Assembly: GCA_016110215.1 (NCBI GenBank)
Contig: JADWQD010000004.1
Span: forward strand, 2,046,001-2,110,000
DNA length: 64,000 nucleotides
Origin: Capronia americana
Taxonomy: Eukaryota; Ascomycota; Eurotiomycetes; Chaetothyriales; Herpotrichiellaceae
Direction: 5' to 3'
In this document: in pieces, positions 47,548-56,995 of the stretch
Position numbering within the stretch: the first letter of the stretch is position 1
Layout of the letters: every line of letters begins with the position of its first letter
Notes under the pieces: model-generated
Told to the model about the DNA's origin: nothing
Databases searched by the model: none
The model's input: the letters and a program-made list of their open reading frames with translations, nothing else
Position numbers and translations under genes: made by a program

Positions 47548-48138
47548 TTAGCTCTTTCTCAACCTGAAAGCCTCGAGAATCAGAGCTCGCATGCTCTCGT
47601 TGGTAATCAGGTGTTCGGAACGGCCAATCTTGTTCCCTCTGATCTCTTCTTCTGTTGCCCAGGCAAAGCTCTGGTGCTCGTTCGGATCTAAGGTGACAGT
47701 ATCACAGCTCTCGACTTCGACTGCAAAACAGAACCGGCAGATGATTTTCGTGTTTGTCGAGTTCGGGAATACTTGGCCAGGCTCTGTCTCTGGGCCCTCC
47801 GTGACTACGTGTGAAAAGCGCACTGCTACCAGTCCAGTCTCCTCCCAGAGTTCTCGCGCTCCTCCATGGAAAATCGTCGGATCGGCTTCATCCACGGCCC
47901 CTCCCGGTAGTTCCCATCTATTCGGCAGGGAATCGTGGCTGGCGCGCTGGATAACGAGGACTTTGTCGTCCGAATTGAAAATGGCGCAGCCTGAGGCGAT
48001 GGCAGTCCATTGTTTGTCGTGCTTAGTGAGCCATTCCCTCGCTGGCATATTCCACCCTACCAGCGACTCATCTAGATCGAAGTGAAAGGTTGGCAGTGAG
48101 TCGTGTTGTGGTTTATGCTTCATCGTCGCTCGGGACAT
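47548..48138 (-). CDS. Nudix hydrolase (copy 1)
   Basis: Intronless, 196 residues. The Nudix region reads PGGAVDEADPTIFHGGARELWEETGL, given here in two overlapping parts: PGGAVDEADP and GGARELWEETGL. The REUxEExGU metal-binding core is intact, but the upstream Gly-x5-Glu part is altered (Ala and Pro at the positions of Gly and the first Glu). The preceding strand has VIQRASHDSLPNRWELPGG, typical of MutT-like enzymes that hydrolyse nucleoside diphosphates linked to other groups. The substrate is not predictable. The gene is divergent from copy 2 with 322 bp between starts, and the two share the NRWE(L/V)PGG block. Confidence 0.88.
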   Translation of the reverse strand: MSRATMKHKPQHDSLPTFHFDLDESLVGWNMPAREWLTKHDKQWTAIASGCAIFNSDDKVLVIQRASHDSLPNRWELPGGAVDEADPTIFHGGARELWEETGLVAVRFSHVVTEGPETEPGQVFPNSTNTKIICRFCFAVEVESCDTVTLDPNEHQSFAWATEEEIRGNKIGRSEHLITNESMRALILEAFRLRKS

Positions 48139-48460
48139 TTGTGGAACTTGGGTGGGAATTGATTATAAGCCGAGTGAAATTCTGTAACGAGAGCGGAGTG
48201 GTCGGCATTCAAGGGTCTACTATACCATTTACTGTAGGACTGATACGACCTGCTTATCACGACCTCCCGTAGGAGACGGGTCAGGGTAGCCAGGATCTCG
48301 GATAGATGCGGGGTGTCTCAGTAATGCCAACGCATTCCCTAAGAAATCTAGTGAATCTTGGTCTTGGGAGGGAGGCAGAGGTAGCTTGACACGCTCAAAC
48401 AAGTTTGAAAGATGAAAGGAGCAACGAAGAACTATATTTTGTACCGAAAACTTCTCTTCG
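48139..48460. promoter_or_regulatory. shared promoter region of two Nudix genes
   Basis: 322 bp between divergent starts. No clear core elements were seen. Confidence 0.4.
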
Positions 48461-49057
48461 ATGACAATGCTGAATATGGCTGCGGCTATGCGCCCGCGTT
48501 TTAATTTCAAGTTCGACCTGTCGGCTTCTCCTTTCACCGCCAGTCAACAGGCGTATTTGAAGAGCCACCCCGAGGCCGAATACGGGTATCTTGCAACAGG
48601 CGCTCTCGTATTCGATACCACCGATGCTACTCCACCTCGCCTCCTCCTAGTCCAACGTGCTGCCGGCGACAGCATGCCGAATCGTTGGGAAGTTCCCGGC
48701 GGTGGTTGCGATGACGAGGATGAGAGCATCTTGCACGCCGTGGCACGCGAATTGTGGGAAGAGGCCGGCCTCACCGCAGCTCAGATCAGTGCTCCAGTGG
48801 GAGACCCTCATTTCTTCACCAGCCGATCTGGAAAGAAAATCTGCAAGTTCCACTTTGTGGTGCAGCCTGCGAGAGACGCCGAAGGGCGCTTGGAGGTAAA
48901 ACTGAATCCCGAGGAGCACCAACGATTTATATGGGCAAACGAAGCAGAGGTTAGGTCGAAACAGGCAAAGGACCAAGCATTGAATTTCACGACCAAGGAG
49001 CTCGAGGAGACGGTAATCAAAGCATTCGGTCAATTTACAGAGGAATGGCGACAATAG
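48461..49057 (+). CDS. Nudix hydrolase (copy 2)
   Basis: Intronless, 198 residues; in-frame ATGs at 48467 and nearby are alternatives. The Nudix box is complete: G-CDDED-E-SILHAVA-RELWEEAGL fits GX5EX7REUXEEXGU. Upstream is LLLVQRAAGDSMPNRWEVPGG, and downstream a SRSGKK segment that is also found in the degenerate copy at 51.3-51.6 kb. It is likely a cytosolic pyrophosphohydrolase acting on a nucleotide derivative. It is a paralogue of the divergent neighbour. Confidence 0.9.
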   Translation: MTMLNMAAAMRPRFNFKFDLSASPFTASQQAYLKSHPEAEYGYLATGALVFDTTDATPPRLLLVQRAAGDSMPNRWEVPGGGCDDEDESILHAVARELWEEAGLTAAQISAPVGDPHFFTSRSGKKICKFHFVVQPARDAEGRLEVKLNPEEHQRFIWANEAEVRSKQAKDQALNFTTKELEETVIKAFGQFTEEWRQ

Positions 49058-49104
49058 GATTCTATAGAACTCGACTAGAACGAAGGGTGCCCAACTATCC
49101 ACCA

Positions 49105-51071
49105 CTAACAACCTTTCCAAAAGCCTAGCGCGGGATTCCACTCAAAGTCTCCCCTGAGTCGAAGGAATTGCCCATTTCCCCCTCCTCGCAAGTAGCCGTC
49201 AGACGAGATCAAAAAGAAGGGCAGCTTGCCCCCGAATAGGACGCACAGAACATCGCCAGGTTCCATGACCGCTGGACCCAAGACGTAGTATCACATCTTG
49301 GTTCTGGAAAACTTCCGCCCTTTCGAAGCTCCGTTTGCCATGCGACTCCATTTCTCTCGGATCTTTTCCTGCTCTGCCATATTTGCTTTCTCAATAATAT
49401 CGGGTGCAATGGCTGGCACTTGGCCCAAGGCTCTTACCAGATACAACGCGGCCTGCTTGAGCCACCGAGACTCGGGAATCTGGTCGTATGGCTTCGCCTC
49501 TCGTCCAGCCGCCTGGACGCAGCCGTTGCTGAATGTCTGCATAAGTGCAAAAAAGGCAGCTTGACCGTCGAGATATTTGTCGCCAAGATTGAAACTGTTG
49601 TTCCGTCGAATGTCTTTCTGACAGACTTCACGCCACAAATATTCCACGGTCAGTTCAGAATCGCTATCTTCTCTCTTGACATGAAGCTCTTTGTTGACCA
49701 ATGGCCTAGAGCACGCGGCGATGATGTCGATCTCTAAGCCATAAATTCGGAGAACAGAATCGTCGCATAAAATCTCCAGCTTGGCTCTGAAGTCCCATGA
49801 GCCCGATGCGGGTTAATGGGCTCTGAGAGGATGAAGCCTTGATAGGTCCGCCAGTCTGGAACCCAAGACGGCATCCCTTTTTGCAGAGACGATGCAGGGT
49901 CGACGGCAGACTGATCCCATAGGCTCATATGCTGCACGGCTGTCAATGCTATCAACGCCGAATCACCGCGGCCGTTTGTCAATGCCCATTTCGCAACATC
50001 AATGTACACCTTTTCCAAACCAGTCGTATAGTCTGCCTTGATCGGTATGGGCCGGTGGCCAGACTTGTCGACCCAGAGGTGGGAATAGTGACCTAGGAAG
50101 GCAAAGACACGGTCGCGCGGATCAGTGAGCTTGAGGCCCCGTGCTCGATGGAGTTCATAGATGAAGTTGAATCGGTTGGCGTGGTAGCTGAGTGCGTTTG
50201 GCTCGATGAAGCGTTGATAATGGAACTTGATATCTGACGTTCGAATGTCGAACTTATGGCGGAGATGGTGATAGTCGCTCAACATCTCGCAAACGCGATG
50301 CAGCACCACCCAATCGATCTCGGCGTCACCCCAGAATATTGTCGCCGGCGCGGCCGTTCCAATCTCTTGAACAATCCATCCTCGTTGAAACGGGGAAAAG
50401 CAAGGTTGTTAGATATGTCACACAATTTCCCTGGGAGAGCAGTGTACCCATGATCGGTTCGTCAAATGAGTCAAGGCTTTCCAATCGTCTTTCGACTGCT
50501 TGTCAAGTTCCTTGGTGAATTGAATGCGAAACTTCTCGCGTTCCGCGTCGTCCTTCAGCCTTTTATCGATCTGGTGAACCAAGTCAAAGGCAGGCTTCGC
50601 TTCATGCAATATGTCTAGACCTAGCCAGACAAGCACATGTTCTGCATTTTTGTAGATCCTGTTCATGAACTGCACTTGCTGACCCCTTTCGATGAGATCA
50701 TCTTGATTGATACATATCTGATCGGCCCATGTACGGCGTTCCCGGTCTGGAAGACGGAGCTGACCCAGCGCTGCAAAGAGACTTCCCCCTCTTAGCTTCA
50801 GCAGGCGTTCATCGTCACCATCGCAGATGAGAATCTCATATTCACGGTTTGGCGGTCCAGGCTCGGCCCAGACGTATGATATGGGCTCGTAAGTTCCCGC
50901 AGAATCGACATCCACAACATCCAGAGTTCCGTGTAAAGGTTCGCCTGTGGTTCCAGGAGCCAGCGTCAACATTCGAACTTGTTGACTGCCTTCAAGTGCG
51001 TGATACTGGTACTTCTGTAATTTGCCTTGGGACTTGGGAAGGCCCCCATTCGGTAGCCCCGAAGTCGACAT
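49105..51071 (-). pseudogene. decayed heterokaryon-incompatibility (HET) domain gene
   Basis: The start at 51071 opens a 208-codon segment with the HET domain core (YEPISYVWAE, then RRTWADQICINQDD and the LVWLG segment). HET proteins mediate non-self recognition and cell death in filamentous fungi. Three problems are seen. First, the natural intron 50447-50381 joins in the wrong phase; an in-frame acceptor ending at 50364 would drop the conserved WIVQE. Second, the frame changes near 49810-49812 (a GGG run): before it the frame is open to a stop at 49734, after it homology continues in another frame (LRIYGLEIDII). Third, a TGA at 49293-49291 interrupts the conserved C-terminal block (YYVLGPAVMEPGDVLCVLFG), which continues to 49105. 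I read it as a relic; assembly errors could explain part of this. Confidence 0.7.
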
Positions 51072-51312
51072 CGCAGCATCCCCAGTTGCAGCAGGGAAGA
51101 AGGTGACCAGTAGCTCAAGGTAGTGAGTGATAGGCACAACCTGAACGGATCAACTCCAGTTCCCACGAGACTGACGCCAACCGTGTTAGAAATATCCTCG
51201 CACCCTTAGTTTCAGGCTGCAATCGTATTCTTACCGCCAGCCTGATGCAATGCTTGATAAGGCAACAGAGCACTTTCACCACGAACAGCAGCAATGTGTA
51301 GCTACACCTAGG

Positions 51313-51555
51313 TTAAACAGGGGTTAATTGGCTCGCCCATGCGTCTTGTACGACCAGCTGCTGCAGCCGTTTCCGCCCCAGTACGAAATTGAGCTCGTAG
51401 AGTTTCTTGCCAGAACGACTGACAAGCGGCTGCGGACCGCCAAAGGGTGCACCGATATGCCTTGCGTCTGGTCCAGCCGCCTCCCAAAGCTCTCGGGCGA
51501 CAGGGTGCAGGAAAGAGTCGTCCAATTCTATCTCCGTCGCTGCCTGCTGGTCCAA
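51313..51555 (-). pseudogene. degenerate Nudix fragment
   Basis: About 80 codons on the minus strand resemble residues following the PGG of Nudix copy 2: FLHPVARELWEAAG matches ILHAVARELWEEAG, and a VSRSGKKLYELNFV segment follows at the same spacing. One catalytic Glu of the EE pair is Ala. The upstream part of the domain is lost or shifted in frame, and the downstream end is shortened. It lies just upstream of the HET relic, and the intact Nudix copy 2 lies just beyond the other end. Confidence 0.75.
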
Positions 51556-52783
51556 GCCATGCCCGGCGTCTTAGATACCGTGACCTCATGTAGGCTGGCT
51601 AAGGTGTGTTGGGCGCTACTGCATGCACATCTGATCGCATCTTTCCTCTCCTCACAGACATGCAGCTGTTCCGTGCTCTGCTCAACAAGCGCCCGCATAC
51701 TCCAGGCATACGAACTTGAGATTCTTTCGATCTCGAATAAGCATTGCTGAAAACGCATTAGCTGCAATTCCCTGCGCACCGTCCGAGCCGCACACCGGTC
51801 CGATGGTTGTGGAACATTCGAATTCATCCGTGGTATCACTTACCGAGTACATAGCGTCACTATAGACATTCCTAACGACAAAAAAAGGTAGGCGAAATTC
51901 AGGATTTAGTGGATCTAGAAGAAGGGTTTGCCAGCTGAGAAGTACCTCGCCAAAAGCCTCACGAGTTATGCTGGCAATCATCTTTCTCGGGCGCAATTCC
52001 AGGGGTCTTACACGAACCCCATTCGTAATAGGCACTCTCGACTGCATCCTGACAAGGATACTTGAGCTTCTTCAGCCTGGCATCAGATCGAAATCATGAC
52101 TCTGGCGACCTTAACGGGGCTCTCTCGTGTTACACCGCACGAAGCGGCAAAGCAGGGGAAGACCGAGGCAAAGGATAGATCACATGAGTGAGATGCTACG
52201 CCAGCAGGCTCTGTGAACCCTGATTAGGCATTTTCAAGGTCACTACAAAAAAGTCGTGACCGCATCGCCGAGAACCGCCCAATTAGCCCATTTGGCCCCA
52301 GATTATGTCTCTGCCTTCTTACCCCGTGCCCTGTTTGTATATAGCAAAGGTCAGAAGGCGCACATTCAATGAGATAAGCAAGCACTGCGTAATTTGGAAG
52401 AGAGGTGGGGAGCGGACGAGGGAGCGAGTCGACTAAACAGTCGTTAGTGGGAGAGCAAAGCGGCGGTTTATTAGTCAGCCGAAAGGGCGCGAAGGACTAT
52501 TGTTCGGGGATTATATATATATATATATATCGCGATACAGTATATTTTTCATGGTCATGGTCATTGTCATTCGGAAGGGTGGCCAGACAAAGGTATGGTA
52601 TGTAGGTGGTCGGACAATACTCCAGCGTCGGCGAGACGTACGGTAATTAATAGCGCCTCTTTGAAGTGGGGATACCCAAAGCAACTGTCTAGTTACTGCA
52701 GAAAGAGCATGTCCATGGCATGAATAGGGTGCTTAGATGCCCGCCTTTAGTCGATGGCAAAATTTTGCCCCCAGCCTCACCAG
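51556..52783. other. intergenic region
   Basis: About 1.2 kb. A minus-strand open frame at 51682-52047 has no recognised feature. A (TA)n run is at 52511-52530. Confidence 0.4.
52511..52530. repeat. (TA)n microsatellite
   Basis: About nine to ten TA units. Confidence 0.9.
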
Positions 52784-53920
52784 TTAACCCCCTGACGCGC
52801 GCGACGCGCCGAAAGACATGACCGTGATCAACGGCTTATTCCTCTCACGAGAGATTCGAGCCAATCGGTCTTCCACTGACTTCTTCCCGTGATGCGACAC
52901 CAGAAGCAATCTCTGGAACAAATCGTCTCCGGGCTCGAACGGCGTCCTGGCGAACTCGAGCGTGAACTCCTTGAAAGAACTCAATTCTAGCATGGCCGGC
53001 GCGGCCGTGCTGCCGGTCGTGGTGTCCTGTCCCGAGGTCAAAGCCGTCGCCGTCCATTCTTCCTCACTGCTAGCGAGCCAAAGACGGCCCTGCGCGGAGA
53101 ATGGAAGTGCGTAAACGAACATCCGATGCGTGCACCACCCGGCCTTCCACGCGCTGTAAGTGCCCTCGATGAGATAGGACATCAGAATCGTGCGGCGGAC
53201 GGTTTCGGCCAGGATCCAGGTCTGCCAGGGCGTCAAGTCGTGGGGCATCCTCTGGAAGCCGGATCTCCATAGAACGGTGCGCCCTCTCGCTAGAAGGATA
53301 AAACCCAAGCGCACGGGCCCGTTGGGTGTATTGGGGTGGCCGATAAAGGCATGTCGAATTAAGAAGAGTATCAGCGCTTGTAGAACAGTCACTAGTTCCG
53401 TCAGTGGGACGGTCTCCAGATCCAGATTCTGGTTCACGGCCAGGAACTCCGGGAAGAGATGGCTGCAAGAGAAGTCCTCTGTGGCTGCAGCCGCCAAGTC
53501 AAGATACTTGTGAGGATTAGCGCGCAGCCATTCGACGTGGATGAAGGGGGTGTGTCGCCTCTTCCGCACAAGGTCTGGAATACGCCGCAACTCGCCGATG
53601 AGATAGGGCACTGCTTCCGGGTCCTGCGTCAGCGGAATGGCAGTCAGAGAGTGGACCAGGGAGTTGTTGACCAAGCAGGCGTAGATGTTGTGGCTCAAAT
53701 GCAGCGAAGAGATATAGTCCAAGAAGTTGCGAGGGGGCTCCTTCCGCCGCTGTATGGAGGTTCTCTCCCCTGCAACAAGCGGCTCAAGATCATAGACGCA
53801 GTTGAGTCCTCGCAAGCGACATCGCTGACACTTGGGCAAGCCGACAATGCACTTTCTCTTTCGCTTTGTGCAGATTTGACACGCCTTTCTTAGTGATGAA
53901 GATGATGTAGCGATGGCCAT
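52784..53920 (-). CDS. Zn2Cys6 transcription factor (short type)
   Basis: Intronless, 378 residues. The zinc cluster is at residues 14-41, with cysteines 14, 17, 24, 31, 34 and 41 (CX2CX6CX6CX2CX6C) and the usual basic run (TKRKRKC). The remaining 330 residues are helical and lack a full Fungal_trans domain, like the short C6 regulators with a C-terminal Fungal_trans_2-like region. It is expected to be a nuclear regulator; the target is unknown. Its start region is tandemly duplicated upstream, creating a short upstream ORF that repeats its first residues. The amino-acid permease lies about 1 kb upstream on the same strand. Confidence 0.88.
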   Translation of the reverse strand: MAIATSSSSLRKACQICTKRKRKCIVGLPKCQRCRLRGLNCVYDLEPLVAGERTSIQRRKEPPRNFLDYISSLHLSHNIYACLVNNSLVHSLTAIPLTQDPEAVPYLIGELRRIPDLVRKRRHTPFIHVEWLRANPHKYLDLAAAATEDFSCSHLFPEFLAVNQNLDLETVPLTELVTVLQALILFLIRHAFIGHPNTPNGPVRLGFILLARGRTVLWRSGFQRMPHDLTPWQTWILAETVRRTILMSYLIEGTYSAWKAGWCTHRMFVYALPFSAQGRLWLASSEEEWTATALTSGQDTTTGSTAAPAMLELSSFKEFTLEFARTPFEPGDDLFQRLLLVSHHGKKSVEDRLARISRERNKPLITVMSFGASRASGG

Positions 53921-54000
53921 GTTATTACTTTCTCAGTGATGAAGATGATGTACTGATGGCCATATTGATTATGACTTTCTTAGTGACGTAGCGATGGCGA
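53885..54000. repeat. tandem duplication covering the start codon of the Zn2Cys6 gene
   Basis: Unit 1 (53885-53920) holds the first 12 codons. Unit 2 (53928-53963) matches it at 33 of 36 positions. Unit 3 (53975-54000) is a shortened copy. A (GGCGAT)n run at 53991-54016 overlaps the end of unit 3. Confidence 0.9.
53925..53963 (-). promoter_or_regulatory. upstream ORF copying the N-terminus of the Zn2Cys6 protein
   Basis: ATG at 53963, stop TAA at 53927-53925, four bases before the main ATG at 53920. It encodes MAISTSSSSLRK, whereas the main protein begins MAIATSSSSLRK. If transcribed with the gene it would probably reduce or control translation of the main frame. It arose from the tandem duplication. 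Transcription is not shown. Confidence 0.6.
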
Positions 54001-54016
54001 TGGCGATGGCGATGGC

Positions 54017-54912
54017 CAAGGTTACGAATCTGGCCGTGAGTACGGTACTCGTACCATGGTGAAGCAATCAAGGTAATCTAGATCGATCGGTTACGGAGTA
54101 TGTCGAGTCGGTGGTCTCCTAAATACCTACTCGTACTGTTAGTAGCGTCGTTGTTCGATGGTTCGGAGTTACGGGTCAAAATTCCGATCATAAAGCAACT
54201 AGTACCTCGTAGCCAATCACGGCAATGCACGCCCCGCCAAGAACTGGTGCCCCTCCACCCCTCCTGCTCTCGTGCTTAAAACGGTTTAGATCCCACTCTT
54301 TCTCGCATTCCCGTTTGCGGTAAAGATCCGCGTGTCGACAGAGTGAGGAGAGCAGGGGGAGAGGGATGGTTTCCATTGCTGTGCTGCAGCTATGCACCTA
54401 CACCCATAAATCATCTACCCTAAATCATCTACCCTAACTGTGTAACTCGGACGGGAGTAGTAATACGTGCGGAGCAGATGGCGCAAAGCACAACGTGGCA
54501 CGTCCACGTCAACCCACCCAGCCTGGGAAAGACGACGGATGATTTGAGGAGATGTCGACGCATGCATGACTGGGATCGTGGACTCGTCGAAGCTATACTA
54601 ATACCATTCGAGGTACGTACATATACCGGCGGTTGCACAATGTCCCACCGCGGAGCTTAAGCGTCCAATTCCTGAACGTGGCTGACAGCAACACGCCCGA
54701 GTTGAAACGTGAAACTTCCACTTGCTCCACGTCTTCAATACTGCCTGTGTACATGATGGGTGCTCTATACCCTTCCAAAGTTTGATGCTAAGCTACCGTT
54801 CCCATTCCTCTATCAGAGACATTGCGTTACGCAATGCACGCTGTAATTATCTTAAACTAGACTTGGGGTTGGCTCTTCTTAGCATACATGCACACAACGA
54901 TCTCCCTCCTCT
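54017..54912. other. intergenic region between the permease 3' end and the Zn2Cys6 promoter
   Basis: About 0.9 kb of non-coding sequence with several TACTCGTA/TACGGAGTA palindromic motifs (54030-54135) and a duplicated CATCTACCCTAA unit at about 54410-54437. No gene was supported. Confidence 0.45.
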
Positions 54913-56995
54913 CTAGAAGATCATGCTCAACGCCTTCCTCCACCACGGCCAGGTCGCAACCTTGGCTCGGTACGCGTTGATGGTATCCCAGTCGTGTTCC
55001 CTCCGGCCGGTATCGAGGTCGATCTGGTCGATCCTCAAGAATCCCTCTCTCTTCCAGAGATAGCCCACTGCCCAGAAGAACAGCACGACCGGCAACGCCA
55101 GGTAGGCCTTGAAGAAGTCCTCAGCGGTTGCGAGGTCGGTCGTGAACGGAGGTGCGATGGCAACGAAGAACTGGGCCGCGAGCGCGATGAAGATGAGGAA
55201 CAGGCCGAGCCACGAACCGTAAACGCCGCCAATGGCTTTGAAGGGGATTTCGTCGAGGGTGCGGCCGGCGTGGGCCCAGGCCGCGCGGAAACGGATATGA
55301 GCCTGTGGGGTTTCGGGGGTGTGGTTAGCTCAAACTTTCTCGGGGGAGCTGCTTTCGCGGGAACTCACAACGCAGATGGAACCCCAGGTGAACAGCGCAG
55401 CCAGTCCAGATAGCGCGAGCAGCCAGTCGAAGACAATGCTGCCCTCGCTGGCAAGCACGATGTAAGCCAGCGCACCGAATGCCAAGTTCAGAATGACGGA
55501 TGGCAGCGGTCGGCCGGATCGATCAATGTATGCGAAGATCTTGGGCGCGTAGCCTTGTTGTGCGAGAGCGGTCAATGTTCGGGATCCGCCGAACACGCAG
55601 GAGACGCCGATGGACACGACGGAGACGAGAATGACCACGTTCATCACGCTGTCGAAGCCGCGGAGGCCTGCATCTAGGGGTCCGAGCACGAATGGAGAGG
55701 TGCCGTCTGCGTACGGGTTGGCGGCATTGAGGAGTCGGTCATCGGTAGAGGAGACCAAAAGGCCAACGAAGGTGAGGCCGAGAATGTAGAACCTAGAGGT
55801 AGCCCGGTCAGTATGTAGTGCTCGCGAGCGGTATGTGGAGGACTAACAGGGTGATACGCCAGAAGACTTGCTTGATGGCACTGGGAAGATTCTTGCTGGG
55901 GTTGGCAGATTCGGCGGCAGCCAACTACAGAACTTGTTAGCCTCCTTCGATCAAGATCGCTCAACACAGGTGACACTCACTCCCACAAGCTCGGTACCGG
56001 CGAACGCAAACGCAGCCGTCACGAACACGGAGCAGAAGCCGCGGAATCCGTTCTGGAAGGCACCGGGGTCATACCAAAGGCGGGCGCCCCAATACTTGTT
56101 GTAGATGCCGTCTGAAGGACCACCACCGCAGATCAAGACAAGCGCGACCACCATGAAGATGACGGTCATGATTAGCTTAAAGGCGGAAGACCAGAACTCT
56201 TCCTCAGCATAGCCCAGCGTGCCAAAGACGTTGATCAAGATGATGAAAACCCAGAATATGGTAATCCATACGGCCACCGATATATCTTTATTCCAGTACT
56301 GGACGGTGAAGGAGCAGACGGTCAACTCGAGCGGTAGGACGATGACCCATTGGAACACCTAGAGTAGTATTAGACGGCGTCTAATATTAAATGCGCGGAG
56401 ATGACACTTACATAGTTCCAGCCCATGGCGAAACCCCATGAAGGATCAATCTATCGCCCTTATCAGCATCACACCATCACATAGTCTGGACTGGCGCAAA
56501 ATCGAGAGACTTACAAAGCGAACCGAGTATGTGTAGAAACCACCAGAGACCGGGTACATCACGGCGAGTTCGCCGAGGGCATAGACGACGTTGAAGATCA
56601 TCACGCCGGTGATGAGGAAGCAGATGAGCAGGGAGGCCGGACCACCACGAGTCAATGCACCTCCGGATCCGACGAAGAAACCGGCACCAATGGAACCTCC
56701 AATGGCGATCATGTTCAGATGTCGCGACTTCATCGAGCGGTCCAGCTCATGGGTCCCGGTGCCCCAGTCACCTGTACCAGTTGTTAGAAGGATGGTCACC
56801 GCCACTTGACTCCGGGGTGGACAACGTACGCCTCTGGAAGCTCTTCAGATTCAAGCCATTGCGGGTGCGAAAATCACTCTCGCGGAAGTCCTCTGGCACG
56901 TCGCCATGTCCGGGGGAAGCCACGCGCACGCCCTTCTCGGAGTCGTGAGGGGACTCCTGGGCAGTAGGATACCCCTTTGGCTCAACGGCAGCCAT
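54913..56995 (-). CDS. amino-acid permease (AAP/YAT type, APC superfamily)
   Basis: Seven exons are inferred: 56995-56830, 56771-56515, 56450-56412, 56358-55981, 55924-55848, 55792-55369 and 55302-54913. They add up exactly to 576 residues, in line with fungal permeases. The N-terminal tail is hydrophilic; the first membrane segment follows KSRHLNMIAIGGSIGAGFFVGSG, the family signature. About twelve hydrophobic segments are expected. Conserved points include FAFAGTELVGLAAAES in the middle and the WKREGFLRIDQIDLDTGRRE C-terminal tail after the last segment. It is a plasma-membrane proton symporter for amino acids; specificity cannot be read. Exon 3 has only 13 codons. Confidence 0.95.

Noticed and set aside
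51682..52047. 121-codon minus-strand open frame near the Nudix relic, considered as its missing N-terminal part
   Set aside because: It lacks the QRA...NRWE(V/L)PGG block expected there.
54399..54437. CTACCCTAA units, similar to the telomeric CCCTAA repeat
   Set aside because: Only two imperfect units in a longer duplicated 14-mer; not an interstitial telomere array.
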